A stretch of 10,273 bases of DNA, taken from the NCBI GenBank assembly GCA_958444395.1, contig CAUCOL010000031.1, forward strand, positions 1-10,273, in the 5' to 3' direction. Position 1 is the first letter of the stretch, and each line of letters starts with the position of its first letter. The DNA is from an uncultured Lachnospiraceae bacterium (GTDB lineage: Bacteria > Bacillota > Clostridia > Lachnospirales > Lachnospiraceae). The translations under genes were made by a program, and so were the position numbers. The notes below the pieces were generated by a model. The model made no database searches. It had not been told where the DNA came from and saw only the letters and a program-made list of their open reading frames with translations. Positions 1 through 5,772 of this stretch are shown piece by piece.

Positions 1-97
1 ATATTAAGTGTACAAGGCTGTCGCTGGTTGTGACAGCTGATTTAACTTTATGAGAAACAATGAAATGACGCAAAGTGTCTGCGGAAGGGAGATTTGT
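1..97. other. Leader before the FapA gene, no clear gene
   Basis: No reading frame here can be assigned to a protein family. Two frames are open from the window edge, ending at stops at 31-33 and 51-53, so the last codons of an upstream gene may be present, but their residues are not recognisable. A small inverted repeat, GCTGTC (17-22) with GACAGC (32-37) and a 9-base loop, precedes a short AT-rich run. It could be a weak terminator, but the T-tract is poor. No sigma-70 or sigma-28 promoter stands out. Confidence 0.3.
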
Positions 98-1714
98 ATG
101 AAAAGAAATGCTTTTTTTCAATTGGTCAATAAGCCGGATGGTGTTTATATCAAATCTTACCCGGCAGTCGACGGGGGAGCACCATTAAAGACAGATGATA
201 TACTTTTTTATTTGGAAAAGAAAAAAATACAGGATGTCCTAATAAATGATATAAGTAAATTTGTATCCGATACGATCGAGCAAAAGGAACAGAAGAATCT
301 GGAGTTAAAGATCTCATCCAGTCCGATCCTTCCTGAAAAGGAATACCCGGTCGTAACGATTGATCCCGAGCGGCGGCTCGCCAAGGTAAGACTGTATGCA
401 CCGTCCAACCAGGGAAGCCGGCTCAGTCTGGCAGAATTAAAGAATCTGATCGAGCAGCAGGGAGTTCATCATGGTCTGATCGAAGCGAATCTGCAGGCTA
501 TGTTAAAGGCGAGACTATATTGTACAGATGTTCTGATCGCAAAGGCAACGCTTCCGGTGCAGGGCAAAAGTGCGAACATTACATACCATTTTAATGTAAA
601 TAAAACCTGCAAGCCCAAAACCGCAGAGGATGGCAGTGTAGATTTCCATAATCTGGACATGATCGAAAGTGTCGGGGAGGGACAGTTACTGGCTACGCTG
701 GAACCGGCAGATTTTGGTACCCCCGGAATCGATGTGACCGGTGTGCCTATGAAGCCGAAGAAGGTGGATAACCTGACCCTGAAACACGGAAAAAACATCC
801 ATTTATCAGAGGATAAGCTGGAGATGTATTCAGATATATCGGGAAATGTGACTTTGGTGAATGATACCGTGTTTGTTTCAAATCAGTTTGAAGTGCCGGC
901 AGATGTAGGACCGGCGACCGGTGATATTGATTATGACGGCAGTGTGTTGGTACGGGGTAATGTGCTGACCGGCTATACGATTAAAGCGACCGGAGACATT
1001 ACGGTGAATGGCGCGGTAGAGGGCGCTACACTGATCGCCGGAGGAAAGATCGTATTGAAGCGTGGCATTCAGGGAATGAAGCGTGGCAACATGCAGGCGC
1101 AGGGTGATATTATCGCACATTTCATCGAAAGCTCGGAGGTTGTATCTGGAGGGAAGATTATGTCTGAGGCGATCATGCACAGCCAGGTAGTAGCGCAGGA
1201 TACGATCACAGTACAGGGGAAACGTGGCATGATCGCCGGCGGCAGTGTTCAGACGAGAAACAGAATAGAGATGAAGACTGCCGGATCCACGATGGGCACC
1301 ACAACGGCTCTGGAGGTGGGAGTCGATCCGAAACTGGTAGAAAAATACCGACTGATAGAAAAAGAGATCGAACAGCTGAACGGTGAACGGGAGGGTCTGG
1401 TACGTAATCTTGGCATTCTGAAGAAGCGTATGGATGCAAATCATGGTAAAATGGATCCGGAGAAGATGGAACTGTTAAAAAAATCATCTGCCCGTGTCCA
1501 GGAGATTGATGGACTGCTTGAGCAGAAAAATCAGGAATATGAAGCAATGGAAGAGGAAATCGGCAACCAGAGCGATGGACGGATCATTGTACAGGATACA
1601 GCGTATCCGGGGGTTAAGCTAACGATTTCCAATGTAACCAATTTCATTCATACAGAGACGCAGCACTGTGCCTTTGTAAGGGATGGAGCAGATATCCGTG
1701 TTCGTCCGATCTGA
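98..1714 (+). CDS. FapA family protein (DUF342), polymerizing/flagellar-assembly type
   Basis: A 538-residue cytoplasmic protein of the DUF342/FapA family. In Vibrio vulnificus FapA is linked to flagellar placement and motility; the molecular role in Clostridia is unknown. Residues 1-160 are the variable N-terminal part. Residues 163-220 carry the typical FapA core, including EDGSVDF (177-183), a VGEGQLLA stretch (192-199) and a glycine-rich GTPGIDVTG turn (207-215). Residues 270-400 show the repetitive G-x-I/V pattern of a right-handed beta-helix (for example ATGDITVNGAVEGA, 297-310). Residues 412-490 are a charged coiled coil, and 491-538 a small beta-rich C-terminal domain with AYPGVKLTI. 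The ATG at 98 is preferred because GGAAGGGAG (83-91) sits at good spacing; an upstream in-frame ATG at 50 lacks such a site. It is followed, 68 bases on, by the Gln/Lys-rich gene. Family assignment is firm, function inferred. Confidence 0.85.
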   Translation: MKRNAFFQLVNKPDGVYIKSYPAVDGGAPLKTDDILFYLEKKKIQDVLINDISKFVSDTIEQKEQKNLELKISSSPILPEKEYPVVTIDPERRLAKVRLYAPSNQGSRLSLAELKNLIEQQGVHHGLIEANLQAMLKARLYCTDVLIAKATLPVQGKSANITYHFNVNKTCKPKTAEDGSVDFHNLDMIESVGEGQLLATLEPADFGTPGIDVTGVPMKPKKVDNLTLKHGKNIHLSEDKLEMYSDISGNVTLVNDTVFVSNQFEVPADVGPATGDIDYDGSVLVRGNVLTGYTIKATGDITVNGAVEGATLIAGGKIVLKRGIQGMKRGNMQAQGDIIAHFIESSEVVSGGKIMSEAIMHSQVVAQDTITVQGKRGMIAGGSVQTRNRIEMKTAGSTMGTTTALEVGVDPKLVEKYRLIEKEIEQLNGEREGLVRNLGILKKRMDANHGKMDPEKMELLKKSSARVQEIDGLLEQKNQEYEAMEEEIGNQSDGRIIVQDTAYPGVKLTISNVTNFIHTETQHCAFVRDGADIRVRPI

Positions 1715-1782
1715 TCTATGCAGCCGTCATGCTCATATAGATATAGAACAAAAGGATTCGATAACAGAAGAGGGAGAGTTAT

Positions 1783-2100
1783 ATGTCACTTTCAATCGAT
1801 TATATTACCATGCCGCCAAAGTCTCAGGAGGTATCACAGATACAGCAGTCAGAGCAGACAAAGTCTCAGCAGGCAAATCAGGAACTGGCATCCCAGTTTC
1901 AGGAGCAGGTAAAACAGGGATCAGAGCAGACGATACGACGTGCAAAACCGGAGAATAAAGAGTTTCGCTATGAGGAAGAGAAGCACAGAGAGGGCAAAAA
2001 GAAGCAGTCCTCGAACAGAAGAAATCAGGGAAAACAACAGCAGGAGGATAAAAAGGAAGCCACTTATGAAGATGGTCATAGCTTTGATATAAGAATATAG
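1783..2100 (+). CDS. Small Gln/Lys-rich hypothetical protein in a flagellar-type gene neighbourhood
   Basis: A 105-residue hydrophilic protein with no signal peptide or membrane segment. Its first 12 residues (SLSIDYITMPPK) look ordered. Residues 14-95 are low complexity, dominated by Gln, Lys, Glu and Ser, and probably disordered or loosely helical. The last residues, GHSFDIRI, return to an ordered hydrophobic pattern, which suggests short conserved ends around a flexible middle. The start is supported by AGGGAGAG (1771-1778) a few bases before the ATG. It lies between the FapA-family gene and a DUF6115 gene, an order that resembles the tail of clostridial flagellar/chemotaxis operons. I do not recognise a named family. 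A role in motility is inferred only from position. Confidence 0.65.
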   Translation: MSLSIDYITMPPKSQEVSQIQQSEQTKSQQANQELASQFQEQVKQGSEQTIRRAKPENKEFRYEEEKHREGKKKQSSNRRNQGKQQQEDKKEATYEDGHSFDIRI

Positions 2101-2128
2101 GCGGATATCACTGCTCAAAGGGATTATT

Positions 2129-2166
2129 GCCCTGTGTTTGCCGTGAGGGTTCTGTCAAACCAGGGC
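2129..2166 (+). other. RNA hairpin in the gap before the DUF6115 gene
   Basis: GCCCTG (2129-2134) pairs with CAGGGC (2161-2166), and GTTTG (2136-2140) pairs with CAAAC (2156-2160). This gives an 11-bp stem with one bulged T (2135) and a 15-base loop. No T-tract follows, so it is not a standard intrinsic terminator. It could be an mRNA processing or stability element between two cotranscribed genes. No known riboswitch class is recognised. Confidence 0.5.
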
Positions 2167-2213
2167 AGGACATCCCGGATGATATATTATAAATAGAGAA
2201 AAGAGTACAAAGA

Positions 2214-2990
2214 ATGATTATATTAGAGATAGTATTAGTGACAATAGGACTGGCAGCTGTTGTGATCAGTTATCGTATGGCAGACGCCGGTGACAGCGGG
2301 AGGATGTCTGCGGATACAGAAGCACAGCAGACGTCGGACGAACAGCAGATAGAAGAAAAGATGCAGAAAGTGCAGGAGAAGATGGAAGCCTCGATTCATG
2401 CGTGGATGCAGGAAACAGAGGATGCATTAAGCAAGCTGTCTAATGACAAACTGATGGGAATGGATGATTATTCCAGCCAGGTACTCAAAAAGATCGAACA
2501 GAATCATGAAGAAGTTGTCTTTCTGTATAACATGCTGAACGAGAAGGAAGATGCCTTAAAAGAACTGATCCATACAGCGGATAAAATGAAGGCACAGCTG
2601 CAGGAACAGATGGCACAGGAATATCAGAAGAATGAACAGGCACTGGAACAGCTGAGAAAGACATCTCAACAGCTGGCAGGGCAGATTCAGAATGTGCAGG
2701 CACAGGCAGGTCAGGTGCAGGGAGCGGAATATCCGTCGGACCGAGCATCCCTAAATGCTGTTTATGACCGGGAGATCCGTGAGATTGAGAAGGCGGAGCA
2801 GAAGGAGAAGAAACAGCATCGCAGAAAAAAAGAGAATGTGACGGATGCCGGCAATCACAATGCCAGAATATTACAGCTTTACAAAGAGGGATATTCGATA
2901 CTGGACATATCCAAAATGCTCTCACTGGGACAGGGAGAGGTGGAATTTGTCCTGAACTTAAATCACTGCATCACAGAGCCAAAAGCATAG
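2214..2990 (+). CDS. Membrane-anchored coiled-coil protein, DUF6115 domain
   Basis: A 258-residue protein anchored by one N-terminal transmembrane helix (residues 2-20, MIILEIVLVTIGLAAVVISY) that has few positive charges ahead of it. Residues 40-205 are strongly heptad-like and rich in Glu, Gln and Lys, indicating a long coiled coil. The C-terminus (about 213-250) has the DUF6115 pattern: NARILQLYKEGYSILDISK followed by LGQGEVEFVLNL. It reads like a small helix-turn-helix-type fold (YKEGYSILDISKMLSLGQGEV), although DNA binding by a membrane-tethered protein is unproven. DUF6115 proteins often sit beside flagellar genes in Clostridia, consistent with the FapA-family gene upstream. The ribosome binding site is weak (AAGAG near 2201-2205). 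Role unknown; the domain call is from memory of the motif. Confidence 0.75.
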   Translation: MIILEIVLVTIGLAAVVISYRMADAGDSGRMSADTEAQQTSDEQQIEEKMQKVQEKMEASIHAWMQETEDALSKLSNDKLMGMDDYSSQVLKKIEQNHEEVVFLYNMLNEKEDALKELIHTADKMKAQLQEQMAQEYQKNEQALEQLRKTSQQLAGQIQNVQAQAGQVQGAEYPSDRASLNAVYDREIREIEKAEQKEKKQHRRKKENVTDAGNHNARILQLYKEGYSILDISKMLSLGQGEVEFVLNLNHCITEPKA

Positions 2991-3073
2991 CGGTGGACGG
3001 ACAGACGAAGGTGCTTCCTGGAAAAGATTGTTTGGCAGCATAGGAAAGATGTTGCCTGGAAATGAGGATAAAA

Positions 3074-3730
3074 ATGGATAAAAGATCATTTATACGAGGA
3101 TTTGGAACAGGGGTGTTATTTGCATCCCTGATTTTGGGTGTGTCCTGTTTGCTGCGTACATCGGATGCGTCGGTGATACGTCGTGCAAAAAAACTGGGAA
3201 TGCAGTATCCGCAGGAGCAGACGCAGTCCCTTTTTCCGGACAGTGTTACTGCCAGCCAATCTGCGGCAGATGCAGAGGTAAAGACACAGGGGCAGACGGC
3301 GGACGCCAAAGAAACGAAGGCACCGGCAGTACAGACGCCGGCTGAAAAACAGAAGACGAATCAGCCACGGTCGACGCAGAAACCAACCAATAAGCCTAAG
3401 ACAACGGATCAGGTGACGATGCAGCCGAAAGCGACAGCAAAAACAGACAAGTCTGCAACATCTGATTTGAAAGGAAAAGACGAATTAACGAGAGAAAAAG
3501 AACAGGCAAAAAAAGAATTTGCAGCCAAAGAGAAGGAATTTACGATCAAGGCAGGGGAGTGGTCTGACCAGGTCAGCAAAAATCTCGCCGCATCGGATAT
3601 TATATCCGACGCAAAAGCATTTGACCGGTATATGAATGAGCATGGCTACAGCGATAATATAAAAGCCGGTACATTTAAAATACCATCAGATGCAACCTTT
3701 GATGAGATAGCCCGTGCGATCACAAAGTAA
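3074..3730 (+). CDS. Membrane-anchored protein with MltG/YceG-like LysM-type domain, no catalytic domain
   Basis: A 218-residue protein. Residues 8-28 form one hydrophobic segment (FIRGFGTGVLFASLILGVSCLL) after a positively charged start, so it is a membrane anchor or uncleaved signal. Cys25 is a poor lipobox match. Residues 50-155 are a Thr/Gln/Lys/Pro/Ala-rich extracytoplasmic linker ending in a charged helix. Residues 156-218 resemble the LysM-like subdomain preceding the catalytic part of MltG/YceG: FTIKAGEWSDQVSKNL, then an F-D-R-Y-M helix, then IKAGTFKIPSDATFDEIARAI. The YceG catalytic domain is absent, so transglycosylase activity is not expected, though automatic annotation may say MltG. 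The ATG at 3074 is chosen because GAGG (3064-3067) lies six bases upstream; the in-frame ATG at 3062 overlaps that site. A peptidoglycan-binding role is inferred. Confidence 0.6.
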   Translation: MDKRSFIRGFGTGVLFASLILGVSCLLRTSDASVIRRAKKLGMQYPQEQTQSLFPDSVTASQSAADAEVKTQGQTADAKETKAPAVQTPAEKQKTNQPRSTQKPTNKPKTTDQVTMQPKATAKTDKSATSDLKGKDELTREKEQAKKEFAAKEKEFTIKAGEWSDQVSKNLAASDIISDAKAFDRYMNEHGYSDNIKAGTFKIPSDATFDEIARAITK

Positions 3731-3798
3731 AAAGAAAAAGCACAGGATCGGGACAGTACAACATAGCTTAGTAGTATGGGACATAAAGGAGGAGTACA

Positions 3799-4569
3799 AT
3801 GCATTTCAGACCATGTATCGATATTCATAACGGCTCGGTAAAGCAGATTGTCGGAGGGAGTCTGCAGGATGCGCAGAATCAGGCAGTGGATAATTTTGTA
3901 TCAGACTATGACGCAGCCTATTATGCGGAGTTATACAAAAAAGATGACTATCGTGGAGGACATATCATTCTGTTAAATCCTGTGGGAAGTACCTATTATG
4001 AACAGGATATTGCACAGGCGGAAGCAGCACTTCGTGCATATCCCGGCGGTATGCAGATTGGTGGAGGCATCACGGCAGAAAATGCACACCGATTTATTGA
4101 TATGGGTGCGTCGCATGTGATCGTGACATCGTATGTATTTCGTGACGGACAGATCGATTATGACCGCTTGAGGAAGTTGTCGGGACAGATTGGAAAAGAG
4201 CATCTTGTACTGGATCTGAGCTGTCGGAATTATGAGGGAACCTATTATATTGTTACAGACCGCTGGCAGAAACGGACGCAGAAGGAATTCTGCCAGCATA
4301 CATTAGAAGAACTTGCACAGTATTGTGACGAATTTCTGGTACATGCAGTCGATGTTGAGGGAAAACAGTCAGGGATCGAGAAACCCGTGATACAGATTCT
4401 GGCAGAAGCGGATACCAGACCGGTAACATATGCCGGTGGGATCCATTCGATACAGGATCTTTCCTATATAAAAGAGCATGGACAGGACAGGATTGACTTT
4501 ACAATAGGAAGTGCATTGGATCTTTTTGGGGGTTCAATTCCTTATCAGACTATGAAGCAATATTGTTAA
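3799..4569 (+). CDS. hisA: 1-(5-phosphoribosyl)-5-[(5-phosphoribosylamino)methylideneamino]imidazole-4-carboxamide isomerase, eukaryotic-type HisA
   Basis: A 256-residue TIM-barrel enzyme of histidine biosynthesis. It performs the Amadori rearrangement of ProFAR to PRFAR (EC 5.3.1.16) in the cytoplasm, supplying HisF/HisH. The sequence fits the eukaryotic HIS6 branch rather than ordinary bacterial HisA: CIDIHNGSVKQIVGGSL at the N-terminus, QIGGGI (86-91), HVIVTSYVF (106-114), VLDLSCR (137-143), FLVHAVDVEGKQSGI (179-193), YAGGI (211-215) and SALDLFGG (238-245) all parallel yeast His6. Likely catalytic acids are Asp8 and Asp139; the GGGI, AGGI and GSALD loops bind the substrate phosphates. Length matches yeast His6 (about 261). 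AAAGGAGGAG (3785-3794) fixes the start. No other his gene is in the window. It sits 68 bases after the MltG-like gene with no promoter recognised between them and is closed by a strong terminator. Confidence 0.93.
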   Translation: MHFRPCIDIHNGSVKQIVGGSLQDAQNQAVDNFVSDYDAAYYAELYKKDDYRGGHIILLNPVGSTYYEQDIAQAEAALRAYPGGMQIGGGITAENAHRFIDMGASHVIVTSYVFRDGQIDYDRLRKLSGQIGKEHLVLDLSCRNYEGTYYIVTDRWQKRTQKEFCQHTLEELAQYCDEFLVHAVDVEGKQSGIEKPVIQILAEADTRPVTYAGGIHSIQDLSYIKEHGQDRIDFTIGSALDLFGGSIPYQTMKQYC

Positions 4570-4599
4570 TACAGGGGCATCCCCGGAAAACTGTATGGC

Positions 4600-4630
4600 A
4601 GGAAAATGCTCGTAATGTAGAGTGAAAAAG
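4600..4630 (+). repeat. 31-bp dispersed repeat, copy 1
   Basis: Identical over 31 bases, in the same orientation, to 8489-8519. It starts AGGAAAATGCTCG and ends GAGTGAAAAAG. It begins 30 bases after the hisA stop, and its last five bases form the base of the left arm of the following terminator. Flanking bases differ between the copies. It has no long open frame and no strong internal hairpin. Function unknown; a genome-wide intergenic repeat family is the likeliest explanation. Confidence 0.8.
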
Positions 4631-4658
4631 GGCAAAACGCTGGTTTTGCCCTTTTGTT
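4626..4658 (+). terminator. Rho-independent terminator after hisA
   Basis: A perfect 13-bp stem (4626-4638 with 4643-4655) closes a GCTG loop. The stem is A4 / GGGCAAAAC against GTTTTGCCC / T4, so the T-run is part of the right arm and continues as GTT. With A-runs on the other side it could act in both directions. It is the first convincing terminator in the window and ends the transcript coming through hisA. Confidence 0.9.
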
Positions 4659-4693
4659 CTGACTTGTTATGTTGGTTATCTTCAACAAAAATA

Positions 4694-4710
4694 TGTAATA
4701 ATTGTGTAAT
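4694..4710 (+). promoter_or_regulatory. WalR (YycF)-like box 1, far upstream of the cell wall hydrolase
   Basis: TGTAAT (4694-4699), five bases, TGTAAT (4705-4710) fits the published WalR direct repeat TGTWAH-N5-TGTWAH in both half-sites. The identity extends to TGTAATAATT with an 11-bp period. The second half also forms the palindrome GTAAT-A-ATTAC (4706-4716). It lies about 200 bases upstream of the predicted hydrolase start of transcription. Binding by a WalR homologue is inferred; AT-richness makes chance matches possible. Confidence 0.45.
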
Positions 4711-4797
4711 AATTACGGGTTGAAAAAGTTATTAAGAAATTCTGACGATATAAAAATATGCAAAATGACGAAAAAACATAATATATAACGAAAAATA

Positions 4798-4823
4798 ATG
4801 TGAAAAATGCACATAAAAATGTG
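4798..4823. repeat. Alternating ATGTG / CACAT inverted repeats
   Basis: ATGTG (4798-4802), CACAT (4810-4814) and ATGTG (4819-4823) form two overlapping inverted repeats with 7- and 4-base spacers. The 5-4-5 palindrome on the right (CACAT-AAAA-ATGTG) is perfect. Two ACGAAAAA copies (4768-4775 and 4788-4795) lie just upstream, 20 bases apart. This could be an operator for a dimeric regulator or simply AT-rich noise. Confidence 0.3.
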
Positions 4824-4830
4824 ACCTGTC

Positions 4831-4857
4831 GAAACCGGAAAGATCCGGGTGGATTTC
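4831..4857. other. Inverted repeat just upstream of the hydrolase promoter
   Basis: CCGGA (4835-4839) and TCCGG (4844-4848) form a perfect 5-bp stem with a 4-base loop. It is nested inside GAAA (4831-4834) and TTTC (4854-4857), with five unpaired bases on the right. It ends seven bases before the -35 box at 4864, is GC-rich in an AT-rich region, and lacks a T-tract. It may be an operator or the end of an upstream RNA; no known riboswitch is recognised. Confidence 0.35.
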
Positions 4858-4863
4858 AAAGGG

Positions 4864-4891
4864 TTGAAAATTTATGAAAATGTGTTACAAT
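4864..4891 (+). promoter_or_regulatory. Extended -10 promoter of the cell wall hydrolase
   Basis: TTGAAA (4864-4869), a 16-base spacer and TACAAT (4886-4891) with TGT directly before the -10 make a strong sigma-A promoter. Transcription would start near 4898. This rules out protein starts upstream of that point and leaves the ATGs at 4946 or 4982. A WalR-type half-site TGTTAC (4883-4888) overlaps the -10. Confidence 0.75.
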
Positions 4892-4902
4892 AACATCATG
4901 AA

Positions 4903-4919
4903 TGTTACAAATATGTTAC
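4903..4919 (+). promoter_or_regulatory. WalR (YycF)-like box 2, overlapping the hydrolase 5' leader
   Basis: TGTTAC (4903-4908), five bases, TGTTAC (4914-4919) is an exact fit to TGTWAH-N5-TGTWAH. A third direct TGTTAC is at 4883-4888, exactly 20 bases upstream of the first, so all three fall near the same face of the helix. Reverse-oriented copies TAACA (4891-4895) and GTAACA (4935-4940) add to the cluster. The position at and just after the predicted start of transcription suggests repression more than activation; this is inference. Confidence 0.55.
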
Positions 4920-4981
4920 AAATATTTCGGATCAGTAACAACAATATGAAAAAGATCCGACAGAAAGGCATGGTTATTTTT

Positions 4982-5569
4982 ATGAATTTCAAGAAACTTG
5001 CAATGTTGTCGATGCTGGCCCTTTTATTCATTGGCTTTGCAAAGAATGGGGCAGTTGCAACAGCACAAGAATCTGATACAGTATCTTCCGTAACACAGTC
5101 TGCAATTTCTGCAAATGCGAAAGCAAGCGATAAGAACATCAAGAAAACAGTCAAAAAGAATAAAAAAGCAGGCAGATCCTATACATCTGCAGAACTTCGT
5201 CTGATGGCTTCTATTATTAACTGCGAGGCGGGTTCTGAGAGTTATCAGGGGAAACTGGCCGTTGGTATTGTTATTATGAATCGTATTGATTCCAAGAGCT
5301 TTCCAAACACATTAAAAGGTGTTATTTTTCAGAAGGGACAGTTTTCGCCGGTTCGGAATGGTTCTTTAAGAAAACGTCTGTCACAGTATGATGCAGGCAA
5401 AACAAACAACAGGCAGTGGAAAGCCTGTATCAGTGCTGCCAGAAAAGTGTTAGATGGTCAGACGACGATTTCTTATAAGGGAAGAAAAAAGAGTCTGAAG
5501 GGCTATCACTTTTTCAGTGTTTATTTATCCGGCGCAAGATTTCGTCTGGGTGGACACAGATTTAAGTAA
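4982..5569 (+). CDS. Secreted cell wall hydrolase, SleB family (hydrolase_2)
   Basis: A 195-residue exported protein of the SleB-type hydrolase_2 family (peptidoglycan lytic transglycosylase/glucosaminidase-like). Residues 1-28 are a signal peptide: MNFKK, a hydrophobic core to about residue 20, and an AVATA-Q cleavage site. A Ser/Ala/Lys-rich linker runs to about 66. The catalytic domain (67-195) begins SYTSAELRLMASIINCEAGSE and contains the presumed catalytic Glu82, the AVGIVIMNRI helix (93-102), FPNTLKGVIFQKGQFSPV (107-124) and a C-terminal FRLGGHRFK. Germination-specific function is not implied; vegetative paralogues are common. The start could also be the ATG at 4946, adding 12 residues with more positive charge; neither has an ideal ribosome binding site (AGAAAGG at 4962-4968 is 13 bases from 4982). 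An in-frame ATG at 4874 lies upstream of the predicted transcription start. Own promoter, WalR-like boxes and terminator indicate a single-gene unit. Confidence 0.85.
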   Translation: MNFKKLAMLSMLALLFIGFAKNGAVATAQESDTVSSVTQSAISANAKASDKNIKKTVKKNKKAGRSYTSAELRLMASIINCEAGSESYQGKLAVGIVIMNRIDSKSFPNTLKGVIFQKGQFSPVRNGSLRKRLSQYDAGKTNNRQWKACISAARKVLDGQTTISYKGRKKSLKGYHFFSVYLSGARFRLGGHRFK

Positions 5570-5621
5570 GAACAGCAGGATGGGTATTCCATTCTATGAT
5601 CAGGAAGAATACAGTAACGGG

Positions 5622-5658
5622 ACAGCCGGTCATACGGGTTTGTATGGCTGGCTGTTTT
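5622..5658 (+). terminator. Rho-independent terminator after the cell wall hydrolase
   Basis: A 14-bp stem pairs 5622-5635 with 5642-5655, including two G-U wobbles, around a GGGTTT loop. It ends in TTTT (5655-5658). It lies about 50 bases after the hydrolase stop and separates that gene from the glnS promoter. Confidence 0.85.
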
Positions 5659-5709
5659 ATATGCGAGAAAATGTCAGAAGATACTTAAACGTTTTCGAGA
5701 AAAATCACT

Positions 5710-5737
5710 TTGCTTCCGGAATTTTTTATGGTATTAT
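5710..5737 (+). promoter_or_regulatory. glnS promoter
   Basis: TTGCTT (5710-5715), a 16-base spacer and TATTAT (5732-5737), with TG one base before the -10 (extended -10). Predicted transcription start is near 5744, leaving a short leader of about 30 bases before the TTG start codon. No T-box specifier hairpin or antiterminator fits in that space, so T-box control is not seen. Confidence 0.65.
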
Positions 5738-5772
5738 AAAAACGATATTTTGTCATCAAAGGAGGAAAGACA

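Noticed and set aside
50..97. Earlier ATG for the FapA-family gene
   Set aside because: No ribosome binding site before it, whereas the ATG at 98 has GGAAGGGAG at correct spacing; the extra 16 residues look non-native.
1742..1764. Possible sigma-28 promoter (TAGA, 15 bases, TTCGATAA) before the Gln/Lys-rich gene
   Set aside because: Only partial match, and transcription would begin at about 1771, inside the ribosome binding site of the gene it should serve.
4656..4945. Riboswitch such as ydaO (c-di-AMP) or c-di-GMP upstream of the hydrolase
   Set aside because: No conserved core of these classes is seen, and the predicted transcription start near 4898 leaves under 90 bases of leader.
4874..4981. 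N-terminally extended start of the cell wall hydrolase
   Set aside because: The ATG at 4874 lies between the -35 and -10 boxes, upstream of the predicted transcript start, and would bury the signal peptide 36 residues in.
5738..5772. T-box leader for glnS
   Set aside because: The leader is only about 30 bases, too short for specifier and antiterminator structures.
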